From Welwitschia mirabilis (taxonomy: Eukaryota > Gnetophyta > Gnetopsida > Welwitschiales): DNA of 50,784 bases. Where the stretch lies: assembly GCA_051453625.1 (NCBI GenBank), contig JBOZIK010000001.1, positions 238,659,450 through 238,710,233 on the forward strand, given 5' to 3'. The stretch's first letter is position 1. Every line of letters starts with the position of its first letter. Under the pieces are notes generated by a model. It saw only the letters and a program-made list of their open reading frames with translations. It did no database searches and was not told the DNA's origin. The translations under genes were made by a program, and so were the position numbers. Positions 22,120-33,316 of the stretch are shown piece by piece.

Positions 22120-22810
22120 ACCCTAATTGTAAGACCATATTTTTTAACATAATGGAAGAAGCATCAATAGAATGCCCAGTTCCTAACAAATACAACAAGT
22201 GGACTTTAGAGTTGGAGGTTTGATCATAATAACCTATCAAAGGTAAGAAATTATAAGTAAAGACCAAATGAAAAAAGTGGTATTTTGGGGTAAGGTAAGA
22301 GGTAGAAAGGGTTGTCTTCCACCAATGGAAATTTCCATAGACTTCCTAGTGACCTTTGTCTTATCCTCCATGGAATTAGATATGGATCAAAACTCCTCAT
22401 AGTATCCTCTAGGAAGATTTATAAGGGAGGTAATGGTATTTGAAGTAACCCTAATCTTCCTCTTCAAAATAAGGATTGTTAGGACAGAAGAATCAGCATT
22501 AAAAGAAGAATTACAATAAAACATTCTAGCGAAGAAAGGGTAGGCTGACATTGAGACATCAAGAAATTAATATAAGTTAATCTTATTTAAGATCCTTATC
22601 ACATCTCTAAGTTCTTTTAGCTTTCTAGAAGTAATAGGCTTTTCTTGGTAGACAAGCTTGTTTTCGAGCTTATTTGATAACTTGTTTAAGGCCCCTTCAA
22701 ACATCTGAGAGTAAAAATACCTTAGATATTTATTTATTTACTCTTTTTGATGTATTCTTGAGGGACTCTTTGACATTAATCATGTGGCTATTTCTAAAGA
22801 TAAAAAAACT
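22120..22810 (-). pseudogene. 5' part of the copia post-pol ORF
   Basis: On the minus strand, readable blocks are MFEGALNKLSNKLENKLVY, ITSRKLKELRDVIRILNK and, after a shift, YPFFARMFYCNSSFNADSS with ITSLINLPRGYYEEF (about 22393-22560). The last two blocks have the look of the domain found in post-pol or envelope-like ORFs of plant LTR elements. The ORF is interrupted at 22119 by the Athila LTR and its C-terminus is at 7277-7620. The assignment is from position and pattern only. Confidence 0.45.
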
Positions 22811-23159
22811 TAAGAGAAATAACTAGATGTAAAGGAGATAGGTGGACAGATGTGAATGAAAAAGGTTAGGACTCCATAAATTTTTATAAATAAGGGTGAT
22901 CAAGTCAAGTTTAAGATAACTATTAGGTTTATTGCTTTAACTTCTATAATATAACCCTATAGGTCTAGTTATTTAGGTTATGATTTAGTTAATATAATGA
23001 GACTCAGGTCATGAAACATATAGGTTTACTTAACTGGGTCTTCAGACCAGTCAACCCCATTGGATTCAGGTTGATTTGGGAAATACTGAGCGACTAGATG
23101 AAAATGTAATTGACCAATTAGATCTAGTTGATCGAATGAAAGATTCGATCAATCATCCT

Positions 23160-24720
23160 ACCTCTAGTTGAAGGATAGAGAGATAATCCCTAGTTCATTA
23201 TGAAGTTTTATAAAGTTGTCAAGGTCTAAGGACTTTGTAAAAATATTAGAAAGTTGTCCATTAGTGCTAATACTTTATCTCTAAGAAAATTATGTCTTAA
23301 TTCAATATGTTTAGTTTAAGAATGTTAAATAGGATTCTTTTAGATATTAATTACACTTGTATTATTATAAAAGATTGTAACCTATTTAAAATCTATTCTA
23401 AAGTCTTTGAGTATTCTCTTCATCCAAAGAAGATAGATACAACAATTCCCTACTATTATATACTCTTCTTCTGCTATGAAAAGGAAGATAGAGTGTTTCT
23501 TTTTACTTGCCCATCCTACTAAGTATGAGCCTAAAAAAAAGCAATTACCACTAGTTATTTTTCTATCATCTTGACACCCAACCCAATTTGTATTACTAAA
23601 GCCTATAAGATCAAAAGATGTTTTTATAAAATACCATAATCCATAGTCACTTTTATCTTTTATGTATCTTTTGATCTTTTTAATATCTTAAAGATGTGAC
23701 TCTTTTGGTTAAGCTTGATATCTAGCACATATAACAACACTAAATATTATACCAAGTCTACTTATAATTAGCTATAATAGACTTTCTATCATGCTTCTAT
23801 AAATTCTTTAGTCTACAAATTCTTCATGTTTATCAAAGCTAACCTTGCAAGAAGTTGGCATAGGTGTGTCAGTTGATTTTGCATTTTCTAATTCAAATTG
23901 TATGATCAAGTCCCTTGTACATTTGGATTGAGATATTAAGATTCCATGTTTTATTTGTTTGATTTAGGGACTAAGAAACATACTAACTTCACCAAGGTTA
24001 TTCATTTTAAAATGTGTTATCATAATGCTAGTGAATTATTTTGATACAAATTCACCTATGGCACCAAAAATTATGTCATCTATATACATTTAAATGATAA
24101 TAAAGTTATTTTCTAGATTTTTGGCCAATAATGTCTTATCCACAATTCCATAAGTATAACCATTTTCATTGAAAAATATTGCTAGTTTTTCATACCATGC
24201 CCTTGGAGCTTTTTTTAATCTATATAAGGCCTTTTTGAGTCTATACACATGGTTTGGTTTGTGTGGATCTACAAACACATAAGGTTGTTTTATATAAACT
24301 TATTCATTAAGAGTTCCATTTAGAAAGGCACTTTTCACATCAATTTGATAAAATTTAATGTTCTTAAAGGCTACATAAGATAGAAACATTCTAATAATAC
24401 CTAGCTTAGCTATAGGAGAATAAGTGCCACCTACATCTATTTCTTCAATTTGTTTGCCATATTGTGAAAATAATATTGCCTTGTTCTTAATTACATTGTT
24501 TTATTTATCATACTTTTTCTTAAAAATCCATTGTATTCTAATAATATTTTAGTTTTTTAGTCTTTTAATAAATTTCCATACATCATTTATTTTAAATTGT
24601 TAAGTTTATCTTGCATACCCATTATTCATTCTTTATGAGACTCTGCCTCTTCAAAATTTTTAGGATCAATTTGAGAGACACAAAAAATGTGTTCATGGAA
24701 ATTTTTAAGAAAACCCCTTA
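23160..24720 (-). pseudogene. Copia reverse transcriptase-RNase H remnant
   Basis: In element order: a conserved RT start before 24300, then at 24090-24278 the stretch [20 protein letters not shown] with WYEKLA, the catalytic block YIDDIIFGA at 24058-24089, GILISQSKCTRDLI, YRSMIESLL, PKESHL, LIGFSNTNWVGCQDDR, and RNase H with GWASKKKHSIFLFIAEEEYI near 23459-23530. This is the diagnostic copia RT series. Single-base stops (for example TAA replacing a likely CAA just before YIDD) and a few frameshifts are present. The leucine/lysine-rich KALYRLK motif is intact. Confidence 0.9.
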
Positions 24721-25859
24721 TTTAAATCCTTGAGCTAACATCTCTAATGATGGATTCTAAAGGGTGATCTTTTATCTCTTTAAACTTTTTAAAAGTGACT
24801 TTTTGAGTTGGCTCTTCTTCTTTTTCAGTTGATACTTCTTTTACTATGGGAGTGCTTAGAGTTATGTTTTCTTCACCATTTGAAGGAAGAAGTTTTATGC
24901 TAAAATCATATATTTAAACATTTATATATTCTTCCATAGTTAGAATTCTTTTGTTAAATAATTAATAGGCTCTAGGTCTAGTTTAGTACCCTAAAAAGAT
25001 TTCTTCATTAGTCTTTGACTCAAATTTACTCAAGTGTTCTCTATCTTTTAATACAAATCACTTATTCCTAAAGACTTTAAAATATGAAACACTTGGTTTT
25101 ATTCCTTTTTAAATCTCATAGAGATTTTTATCCATTCCTAGTCTTAGGTAGACTCTATTTATAATATAGCAAGTTGTGCTTACTACGTTAATCCAAAAAG
25201 TTTTAGGAATCTCCTTTTCATTTAATATTATTCTAGTCATTTGTTGAAGGACTTGGTTCTTTCTCTTAGTAATTTCATTTTTATTGAGGATTATTTGAAA
25301 CTGAGAATTGATGTTCTATACTATTGTCTATAAATACTTTTCAAATAGATGATTATCAAATTCTCCTCAATGATTACTTCTAATTTTCTTAATGATATAT
25401 TTTATCTTGTTTTAGATTGTATTGTAAATTTTAATATAACTTTTATACATTTTAGCTTTATTTATAGGAAAATAAACCCAAGTAAATATAGATTATTTAT
25501 CAATCATAGTTAAAAAATAATGTTTTTCTTCTAGACTTTTTGTTTTGATTAGATCCATCAAGTCCATGTGAGTAAGTTTAAGAGGCATTGTTGTGGAGAC
25601 TAGATTTTTACTTTCATGAGAAGTCCTAACTTGTTTTCCTTTTTGACATGCATCACAAAGCCTTTTTTTTTAATGTTAATCTTGGGAATTTCTTTTACAA
25701 TTTCCTTTTTAATAATTATTTTGGGATGATCATAATTTAGTTATCCTAAATGTTAATTCCATAGTTCTTCTTGATTTACATGATAAAAATAACAAGCTGA
25801 TAAAGATTGATTAATACTATAAGCATCATCTATTCTATTTGTCTTAAGAAGAACATCAT
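24721..25859 (-). pseudogene. Copia integrase remnant
   Basis: Readable blocks include FVMHVKKENK-type sequence (zinc-binding region end), a broken core, then FESKTNEEIFLGYQ and PRAYXLFNKR-like sequence (X is a stop), typical of the copia integrase C-terminus, followed by an acidic linker and HPLESII-type sequence leading into RT. Integrase before RT fixes the element as copia. Heavily broken by stops. Confidence 0.75.
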
Positions 25860-26680
25860 TCATTTTTTTAGTCTAACTTCACACTTTTTACTATAAAAAA
25901 TAACTTTATTTCCTTTATTACACATTTGACTAATACTAAGCAAACTATGCTTAAGGCCATTAACATATAAAAATTCATTAATCTTAGGCATGTTACCTCC
26001 ACTAATGCTTCTAATTCCTTTGNNNNNNNNNNNNNNNNNNNNNNNNNNNNNNNNNNNNNNNNNNNNNNNNNNNNNNNNNNNNNNNNNNNNNNNNNNNNNN
26101 NNNNNNNNNNNNNNNNNNNNNNNNNNNNNNNNNNNNNNNNNNNNNNNNNNNNNNNNNNNNNNNNNNNNNNNNNNNNNNNNNNNNNNNNNNNNNNNNNNNN
26201 NNNNNNNNNNNNNNNNNNNNNNNNNNNNNNNNNNNNNNNNNNNNNNNNNNNNNNNNNNNNNNNNNNNNNNNNNNNNNNNNNNNNNNNNNNNNNNNNNNNN
26301 NNNNNNNNNNNNNNNNNNNNNNNNNNNNNNNNNNNNNNNNNNNNNNNNNNNNNNNNNNNNNNNNNNNNNNNNNNNNNNNNNNNNNNNNNNNNNNNNNNNN
26401 NNNNNNNNNNNNNNNNNNNNNNNNNNNNNNNNNNNNNNNNNNNNNNNNNNNNNNNNNNNNNNNNNNNNNNNNNNNNNTAAAAATTCATTAATATTAGGCA
26501 TGTTACCTCCACTAATGCTTCTAATTCCTTTGATATTTACTCTTCCATTGTTATTAAATATATCTTCTCCTCCATCATAATCATCCAGATGGTGGAATCT
26601 TAACTTGTCACCTGGTATGTATCGAGAGAAACCATTATTCAAGTACTAGCTAGTTCCATTTGAGACTTTAAAAGCTATTT
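25860..26680 (-). pseudogene. Copia protease remnant, interrupted by a gap
   Basis: Two overlapping pieces read GFSRYIPGDKLRFHHLDDYD, GGEDIFNNNGRVNIKGI, and then YVNGLKHSLLSISQMCNKGN with VIFYSKKCEV. This is the copia protease and the start of the integrase zinc region. The usual active-site Asp-Ser-Gly before the Cys-Ser-Arg-His block is lost (NNGFSRY). A 455-N gap (26023-26477) sits inside the domain with duplicated flanks. Ignoring the gap, the frame reads on smoothly, so the protease is probably complete in length. Confidence 0.85.
26023..26477. other. Assembly gap (455 N) with duplicated flanks
   Basis: The 55 nt at 25968-26022 recur at 26478-26532 with one C/A difference. The protein frame is continuous when the duplicate is removed. 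Confidence 0.85.
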
Positions 26681-26689
26681 GGATTAAAA

Positions 26690-28319
26690 GATTTTTTAAA
26701 TTATTAGCTCTTACCCACTTAGTCCATTTGGATTATTATATCCCATTGGAATAAATTTAAAAGAAAAAGTAATAATAGAATTTAAAAAGAGAATTAACCT
26801 TTTAGCATTACAAAATAACTTAGAATGATCTTAATTACCATAAAAATGACATGTAATTTTTGACATATAATTATTTTGCCATGTTACCTAAATTAGCTAA
26901 TTTCAAGGTCTTTGAGAATCGAATCCAATACCTTTCTTATTATGAAATGGTTTTTGCATCTCAAGCATCTATTCTAATTTAGTTAAACTATTTGAAAATT
27001 TACCTATAAAACAAGAAAAGCTCTTTAGCACTTGAGTAATTTCAAAGCTTTCAATTTGGACCATTCTGTAATTTGTCTTTAACTCATCATTTACCTTAGT
27101 TAGAACCTTTACTCTTTTTTAGATCATTACTCTTTTTTAAATCATTGATATGTTTTGCCAAATTTTCACATCTTGAGTAAAGCTCCTAGTAGGCATTTTC
27201 AAGCTTATTTTAATCTTTTTTAACAAAATCTAGATCATCTGGTCTTGATGAGAAAGGAATATTCTTTATAGAAGGGACTATTGCTATGAAAGAAAATATC
27301 TGGTCTTCATCTAACTTTTAACTTAGATACGATCATCCTTTTCATCTACATTATCTCATGTAGTAATGAAGGATGATGTATTTAATTTTATTTGATCTCT
27401 TTTATTGTTTGAACATTTGTTTGCAACATGTCCATAATCCTTACAACATAGCTTTAGATATCCTTTTCTTTTTTTTGACCTTATTTAAATTTGAAATGAT
27501 TCCTTTTTGATCCTCTGCTTGATTTACCTTCTTTCTTTCTTCTGTGCAACAAATTTTGGAATCTCCTTACTAAAAGAAAAACTTTATCATCATTAAGGTA
27601 TTCATCTAATTTTTTAGATCTATATTCTATACACAATTTAAAAAGAAATACTTTTTTTTATCTTTAGTAAATCTCAATGCATAAGTTTGAAGATTGCCTT
27701 ATAGTTCCTCAGGCATCATTTAATTGATGTTCTTGCTTTCTTCAATGGCTGTGATCTTTGGCTCAAAAATGTTTGAGAGATATCTTAAAAATTTTGAAAT
27801 AACCTTTCCTTAATCCATTATTTCATCTAGACTTAATATAGAATTTAAAATATCTATTAGTCCTGAAAAAAACTCTTGGAGTGTCTTCTTCTCTTTCATG
27901 TAAATATCTTCGAACTTGGAATTTAATAGTTGTAGCTTTACCTACTTTATAGTAAATTTTTCTTTATGTGATATTTCAAGAATACGCCAAGCTTCTTTGA
28001 TATCTTCATAGTTCATGATCCTTTTGAATTCATCTATGCATACTTCATAAAAAATTGCATTAAGAGCATAGGAATCTAGGATAGCCTTGGCTTTGTTGAT
28101 GGGGTTCCAATGATCTCTAGATTTTACTACTACTATGGTGTTTCCATTGATATCGATTTTGGATAGTATGGGCATAATTTATCCATTGTATATTACCTCC
28201 TCTATATCTACATTTAAAGATCTAAGAAATATTCTCATATGGGCCTTCAAGTAGGCATAGTTTATTATATCAAACATGGATGGTCTTCCAGTAGAAATTC
28301 CATCTAAAGGATTACTCAT
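26690..28319 (-). pseudogene. Copia gag remnant
   Basis: The start codon is at 28317-28319, about 53 nt inside the primer site. The frame opens MSNPLDGISTGRPSMFDIIN, AYLKAHMRIFLRSL, one stop, then 77 open codons (27942-28175) with YALNAIFYEVCIDEFKRIM and DIKEAWRILEISHKEKFT, the pattern of SIRE-type gag. After frameshifts comes a KITAIEESK stretch. A zinc-knuckle remnant (KLCCKDYGHVANKC, 27413-27452) follows; the first cysteine is displaced. Gag would form the cytoplasmic particle. A lysine-rich linker leads to the protease. Confidence 0.85.
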
Positions 28320-28371
28320 ATTTAGGGTTCGAGAGTCTAAACCTATTAGGATCTACCAATGAATCTACCTA

Positions 28372-28383
28372 GCTTTGATACCA
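28372..28383 (-). promoter_or_regulatory. Primer-binding site of the copia element (tRNA-iMet type)
   Basis: The minus strand reads TGGTATCAAAGC, one base from the standard plant initiator-Met primer site, two bases inside the LTR end. This fixes the right LTR as the 5' LTR. Confidence 0.9.
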
Positions 28384-28385
28384 AA

Positions 28386-29665
28386 TGAAGGATTTAAAAA
28401 CTTAGAGGGATGAAGGAGGTGAATAAGATTTAAAAAAATTAAATAACCTCAAAAGATATCTTCATAAGTATTAAGAACTAAAAGATATTTATGCACATAA
28501 AATATAAAAATTGATTTAAACGAAAGATAACTGAAAGCACAAAATACTAGTGAAGACAGGTATATGAATATAGTATTTTAAAAAACTCCCCTACTCCACT
28601 CTTGGTAATTAGCTTTTATCCAAGCTTGATATAGATCTCTGTTAATCACTTTCTACATATTTTAAATTCACCTCACCTATAAAGGATCAGTCTCAACGTT
28701 CAGGGAGAACACTATTCAGTTACAATGATGTGCTATAATGCATAGGTTCCACTAGATCTAGACCTTAATAATGATATTACTACACTACTTGAGATGATGA
28801 TATAATTCACATATGTATAATGGAAACTAATTAATTAAGTATAGATGATAACAAAAGTTATTTGTTCGTCTTTAATCAAATGGAAGATATGGTAATGAAT
28901 AGTCTAAAAGCTCATCCAAAAGATATTCAAAAAAGTGGTACAATGATTTTAGCAACTAATAAATATATAGGAGAAACATTTTAGAGTTTTACAAGTGAAA
29001 TAGATTATTCAATAGATAAAAATAAGATGCCAAATAACTAGAAAAATCCTAGTTTTTTCATGACCCATTAATCCCTCAAAACATCTGATCGATCCCATCA
29101 AGTACCATCACTAAAGTTGGTTACCCTCATCTTCTTCTAGTTGATCCAAGTTTCTTATGGCTCCATGTCAAATTAATCCATTAGGATCTAGTTGACTGCA
29201 TGTTTATTTGATTGTGTTTTGATCTAGTCAATCCCATGTCTATAAAAATGCATAACAAAATTTATGACCCAGGTCCATTTGACACCTTAGGTATCTAGTC
29301 GACTCCTTAATAAAAAAGGATGAAAACATTTTACTCTTGGTCTAGTAAACCCCTTTGTAATATAGTTGACCCCTTGATGATTAGATGTGATAAATTTATT
29401 ACTTAAACATAGTTAAATGCTTAGGAATCTAATCTAACACTTAGTAATCTATCTTTGACACTTTATACTATAGGTTCGGTCAATTCTTTAGGAATTCGGT
29501 TGACCCCTTTGAGGGTATGAAACTTGTTAGGTTTAGATAAAATTTGTGATAAATATTTTCTACTTTTAACTTACAAGGATTAATATTTTTTACAAAGAAT
29601 TCAAAATGTTTTACTAAGATAGAAAATATTAGTTTGACAACAAATTGGCAAATTATAACTTAACA
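28386..29665 (-). repeat. 5' LTR of the copia element
   Basis: 1,280 nt, from tgaaggat to cttaaca on the plus strand. It pairs with 5026-6796. It shows no gap, so it can be used to judge the gap in the other LTR. It contains several agtcgactcctta/gttgaccccttga-type motifs (about 29294-29309, 29341-29377, 29475-29512). Confidence 0.85.
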
Positions 29666-30530
29666 CAGGAGGCATCCTTAGTAGATTTGATCTTCAAATT
29701 GCACAAGATGCCTTTAATTTTAGATGGTAGGATTTTAATAAAACTATTAATCAACTACTTTTCTGATACGTTCTTCTGATATTTCATTAGATGCTAGAAT
29801 TTATACTAGTATTTGTTTAGTGGATGTTTTCCCAAGCATAAGCATTAGGATTCCACTATTTAATCTTTTATGAAGTCTTTAGGAATGGATTTCTTTTTGA
29901 ATACCTCTATAAATATATTTCAAGGTACTTGTTAAAGATATTTCTATTGGAATTTGGACCACCATTCCTATGCATTTCCTATATGAAAGATAATGGCATT
30001 TATGCATCATCATTTTGGTAAAACATTCTAAAGGTTAAAGTAGTATTACATTTGTTAAATATAGGAAATGGCTTCATTACTTGTTCCTACTTTACCTTAA
30101 AAGGTCTTGAGGCATATAATTTTTATAATTTCCTCTCCTTCCCATTATTTAACATTAGAATTGTTTATTTTCTTTGATAGGAAGGCTTTGAGATTTACCT
30201 CTATGTTTAATAGTCTTCTTTGGATGTTCTAAAGATTAACTATGCCAATTGAAGTATGCTGTCTTGATGTAGATGATTATTCTTAGGATGTCTTAGGATT
30301 TTATTTAATTAATCTTTCTTCCAAGAGAGAGACGCTTATCGATACTACTAGTAATGAATTCATTTTGTGAATGATTATGATCAAGTTGGGTTTCTATTTT
30401 GTCTATTAACTCTGTGTTTTATAATATGCTAGTTGGTTCGACATCCTCTTGAGCTCATATTCCTCTCTTTTTTGCTTCTCTTCTAAGAGTATTCCCCTCT
30501 TTTTATGGTGGTATTATGTCTTTTTATAGT
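29666..30530 (-). pseudogene. N-terminal gag remnant of the outer gypsy element
   Basis: The minus strand opens near 30520 with a basic start (NTLRREAKKRGI) and TELIDKIETQLDHNHSQNEF. Further on come EWWSKFQ and NIFIEVFKKKSIPKDFIKD (around 29880-29990), the capsid pattern of chromovirus-type gag, then LINSFIKILPSKIKGILCNL. The frame is cut at 29665/29666 by the copia LTR; its zinc knuckle survives at 4858-4899. Several stops and frameshifts. The family assignment rests on the EWW and following blocks. Confidence 0.6.
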
Positions 30531-30654
30531 ACTATTACAAGAGTTATATATCTATAAGAAAATGGTGATTATAAAAACAACTAGAAGAGTCATTAGTAGT
30601 TATCATAATAACCCTTAATGATGTGGGTTCTTTTATGGTAACTATTAAGAAAGT

Positions 30655-31723
30655 ATGTTACTAGTCCCCTAAGTGCAATGTTGGATGATATACAAGTATC
30701 ATAATTAAAGTGTGACATTGGGTATTTATGTGCAACATCAGATAGTCAAGTGTAACATTAGACATCCTTGTGCAAATTCAGAGCTTTATTATGAAGTAAA
30801 AAAAAAGTAAGGTGGTGAGTGTCAAAGTTAAATAGAAGGTGTTAGGGCCTCATAAGAAATCTATGACATTAAATACCTAATTAACACATTAAAGAAAATT
30901 GTCATAGATAAGTTAAGATCAAATAGAAGGTGTCAAGATCTCGCAAGGACAAGTGTGACATTTGACATTCAAGTATGACATTGAAAACCATTATCATAGG
31001 CAAGCTAAAGTTAAACGATAGGTGTCAAGGTTTTGCAAGGACAAGTATAACATCAAGTACCCAACTATAATGTTGGATACCATTATCGTAGATAACAAAA
31101 GTAGAAAAAGATGTGTCGAGGATGAGTGGATGGTATCATAGGACTACGGAAGCAAGTGAAACATTAGACTCTCAAGTGTAATTTCAGGTACTTGAGTACA
31201 ACATCAAGAATTCAAATTTAATATTAGACCTTTCTTTAATAGCCATATTATTGTAGAATACAAAGTGATAGAATCTTGCAGAAGTCATTAGAGTGTTATG
31301 GGTTCAAGTGTGATGTTGAGCACTCAAGTGCAATGTTGGACACCTAAGCATGATGTCAAGAAATCAAGTATGACATTAAGTAGTTGAGTGTAATGTCAAA
31401 AATTTCATCATGATGTCGATTTGGAGTGGAACAAGTAATGCCTGAGCTAAGTGAAAGGTGTCAGAGCCTTATATGAGTAGGTGCGACATCAAGAAATTAG
31501 GTACAACATTGGACATCCAAGTATGACATCAAATATCCTAGTGTAATGTTAAAGGCTTTATTTCAGAGTTGGCTAGAGGAGCATGATTGATGCAAGGATC
31601 AAGTGAGAGTTGTCAAAGACTAATATTAGGTTAGTGCAACATTAAGCACTCAAGTGCGATGTTGGACACACAAGTGTGATTTCAGCCTTCTAAGTATGAC
31701 ATTAACCCTTTGGTATGTGACAT
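30655..31723. repeat. Degenerate ~20-nt minisatellite-like array
   Basis: Variants of caagtgtgacattggacacc recur dozens of times, often in pairs, with gaps between clusters. Examples start near 30749, 30950, 31309, 31331, 31493 and 31639. The variable positions are mostly C/T or G/A, and a few units keep CG (gtgcgac). The array ends right at the LTR-like promoter. No frame is kept across it, so it is not a protein repeat. Confidence 0.75.
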
Positions 31724-32062
31724 TGTTATGGGGCTTAGTACTATTATTTAACTATTGTTTGCTTCATTTAACCTTAGGTTAGTTAACTTTAATTAACTCT
31801 TAACTATAGTTAACTTTATTCTTGTGGTTAGTTAATACTAGGTTTACTTCTATAAATACCCTATGGGCCCCTCATTTTTATGTCATTTTTCTTGTAATTT
31901 GTAGCTAGCTGGTAGCTCTTCTTCTCATTCTTGTTACTGCTGTTCTTCTATGTGATACTTCTATTTTATCTTTTAGTAATCTCTACATATTTTTATATAG
32001 TCTTTTGTAATTAATACACTTTATAAATACAATCTCTTCTTTAGCACTTTCACTTTACAACA
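31724..32062 (+). repeat. LTR-like sequence with promoter, plus strand
   Basis: It starts TGTTATGGGG and ends TTACAACA, so the ends are TGTT and AACA, an LTR-type inverted terminus. A TATA-like box, tataaataccc, lies at 31851-31861, with a T/C-rich stretch downstream. No partner LTR was found in the window and no clear primer site follows. It may be a solo or orphan LTR, or the promoter region of the split gene at 32296. Confidence 0.5.
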
Positions 32063-32295
32063 TCATCATCTCAAGGTATGGCTTAAAGACTCTATTCTAC
32101 CATTTCTTAGAATTATACCAATGTTAGATCTATTAAGCTAGAAATTAAACAATAAGATATGGAGTAGGGTTTCTCTTGGATCTTCTCTTCTAATCTTCTA
32201 TATTTTTGTGGATTCCCTTTCTTTTCTTTCTACCATTTGATTACTCTCTTCATTCTTGACTCTTTTTATCTTGTTTTTAATCCTTGTACAATTAC

Positions 32296-33316
32296 CATGA
32301 CCCATTCATAGTATGGTCCTATTCAAATTTTAGAAGAGAGAATAAGGCTGGTATTTGGAGTAAGCTAAGGTAACAAAATTCCTTATAAGGTCTTTTGTTC
32401 TAATGAGGTCTTTTATTATTTTATGTATAATTACTTAGATGACGTTTTATGCATGTGGGAGATGGATAAACACTATCACGAGTTATTCACAATTAATTTT
32501 ACTATCCCTTGTTTTATAGCTTGTGGTGAAATAATTGTAAGTGGGATCTTCCTTTATGATTGAGTTAATAAGTTCTCTATTTACATCATTTATTTATTAA
32601 CATGTTTAGTTATTGGTATTTTCTTAAATTGGGCATCCATTATTTCTTCATCCACTCTTTCTCAATTAAATCACTTGAAGCAAAATGGTGATAAGTGTTT
32701 TTATGTATATATCCTTCTTGGTTCATACTTTTTTTTTATGAGTCCTAGTGGTTTATAGCCCTTTAGGTCCTTGCAAGTAGATCCATCTCTAATTTTATCT
32801 TCTCACAAAATTCTTGCTTGTTCCTTACTTCATTCTTATTCTTTCTCATTTATGGAGAATGAAGGTTTTAGGGATTATAATCCTAGAGAAATATCTCAAG
32901 GTAATTTTTCTATTCCATCTGAGGTATGGATCTTTGTGTTTTTATGATGACTTTATTTTTTTATTTACTATTATTTTTGGGTGAATAAGGCTTTCAGATC
33001 CTGTATCTCTTCCTATGAGAAATTGGGAAAAACTCCTATTACTCACCAAGTTCATCAAGAGCCTGAGGATAATGAACCCCACACCTCCTTAGCTTTGGTT
33101 GGTGACACTGGTCTTGTGGGATATTATTTTTATTTTCCTTATTCTTCATCTTTATTTCTTTATTGTTTTTACTTGATATGATATTTTTACTTAAAATTTT
33201 ATTTTCTTTTATTTGAATTTTTATGCTCTAAAAATTTGGTAAAGGATGATCTTGATTTTAGATCACAGCCTTTGAAGGATCATTTAATTTTCTAGCTAAG
33301 GGAGGATTACATAGAA
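32296..33316 (+). pseudogene. Candidate multi-exon gene fragment, unidentified
   Basis: One plus-strand frame from an ATG at 32296 runs 209 codons to 32923 with only four stops (TAG, TAA, TGA, TAG). It then meets a GT...AG interval (32924-32989, 66 nt) whose removal keeps the frame. Exon 2 (32990-33115) reads CISSYEKLGKTPITHQVHQE and NEPHTSLALVGDTGL. A second interval (33116-33244) leads to a 72-nt, 24-codon block (DDLDFRSQPLKDHLIF, one TAG, LREDYIE) ended by GTAAGT at 33317. I recognise no domain. It may be a decayed host gene, a captured gene fragment or a gag-like ORF. Confidence 0.35.

Larger units (their letters stand above)
5026..29665 (-). mobile_element. Sirevirus-like Ty1/copia LTR retrotransposon nested in the outer element
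   Basis: Related long LTRs lie at 5026-6796 (containing a 438-N gap) and 28386-29665, both beginning tgaaggat on the plus strand. A Met-tRNA primer site lies just inside the right LTR. Gag, protease, integrase, RT and RNase H remnants follow in copia order (28319 down to about 23160). A further ORF after pol is split by the Athila insertion (22120-22810 and 7277-7620). Gag and RT resemble SIRE-type elements, and a post-pol ORF is typical of Sireviruses. Minus the Athila insert the element is about 10 kb. I see no clear target-site duplication (caata on the left, cagga on the right). Confidence 0.85.

Noticed and set aside
30655-31723. CRISPR-like array
   Set aside because: Repeats are degenerate and irregularly spaced without unique uniform spacers, and the context is a plant retrotransposon nest.
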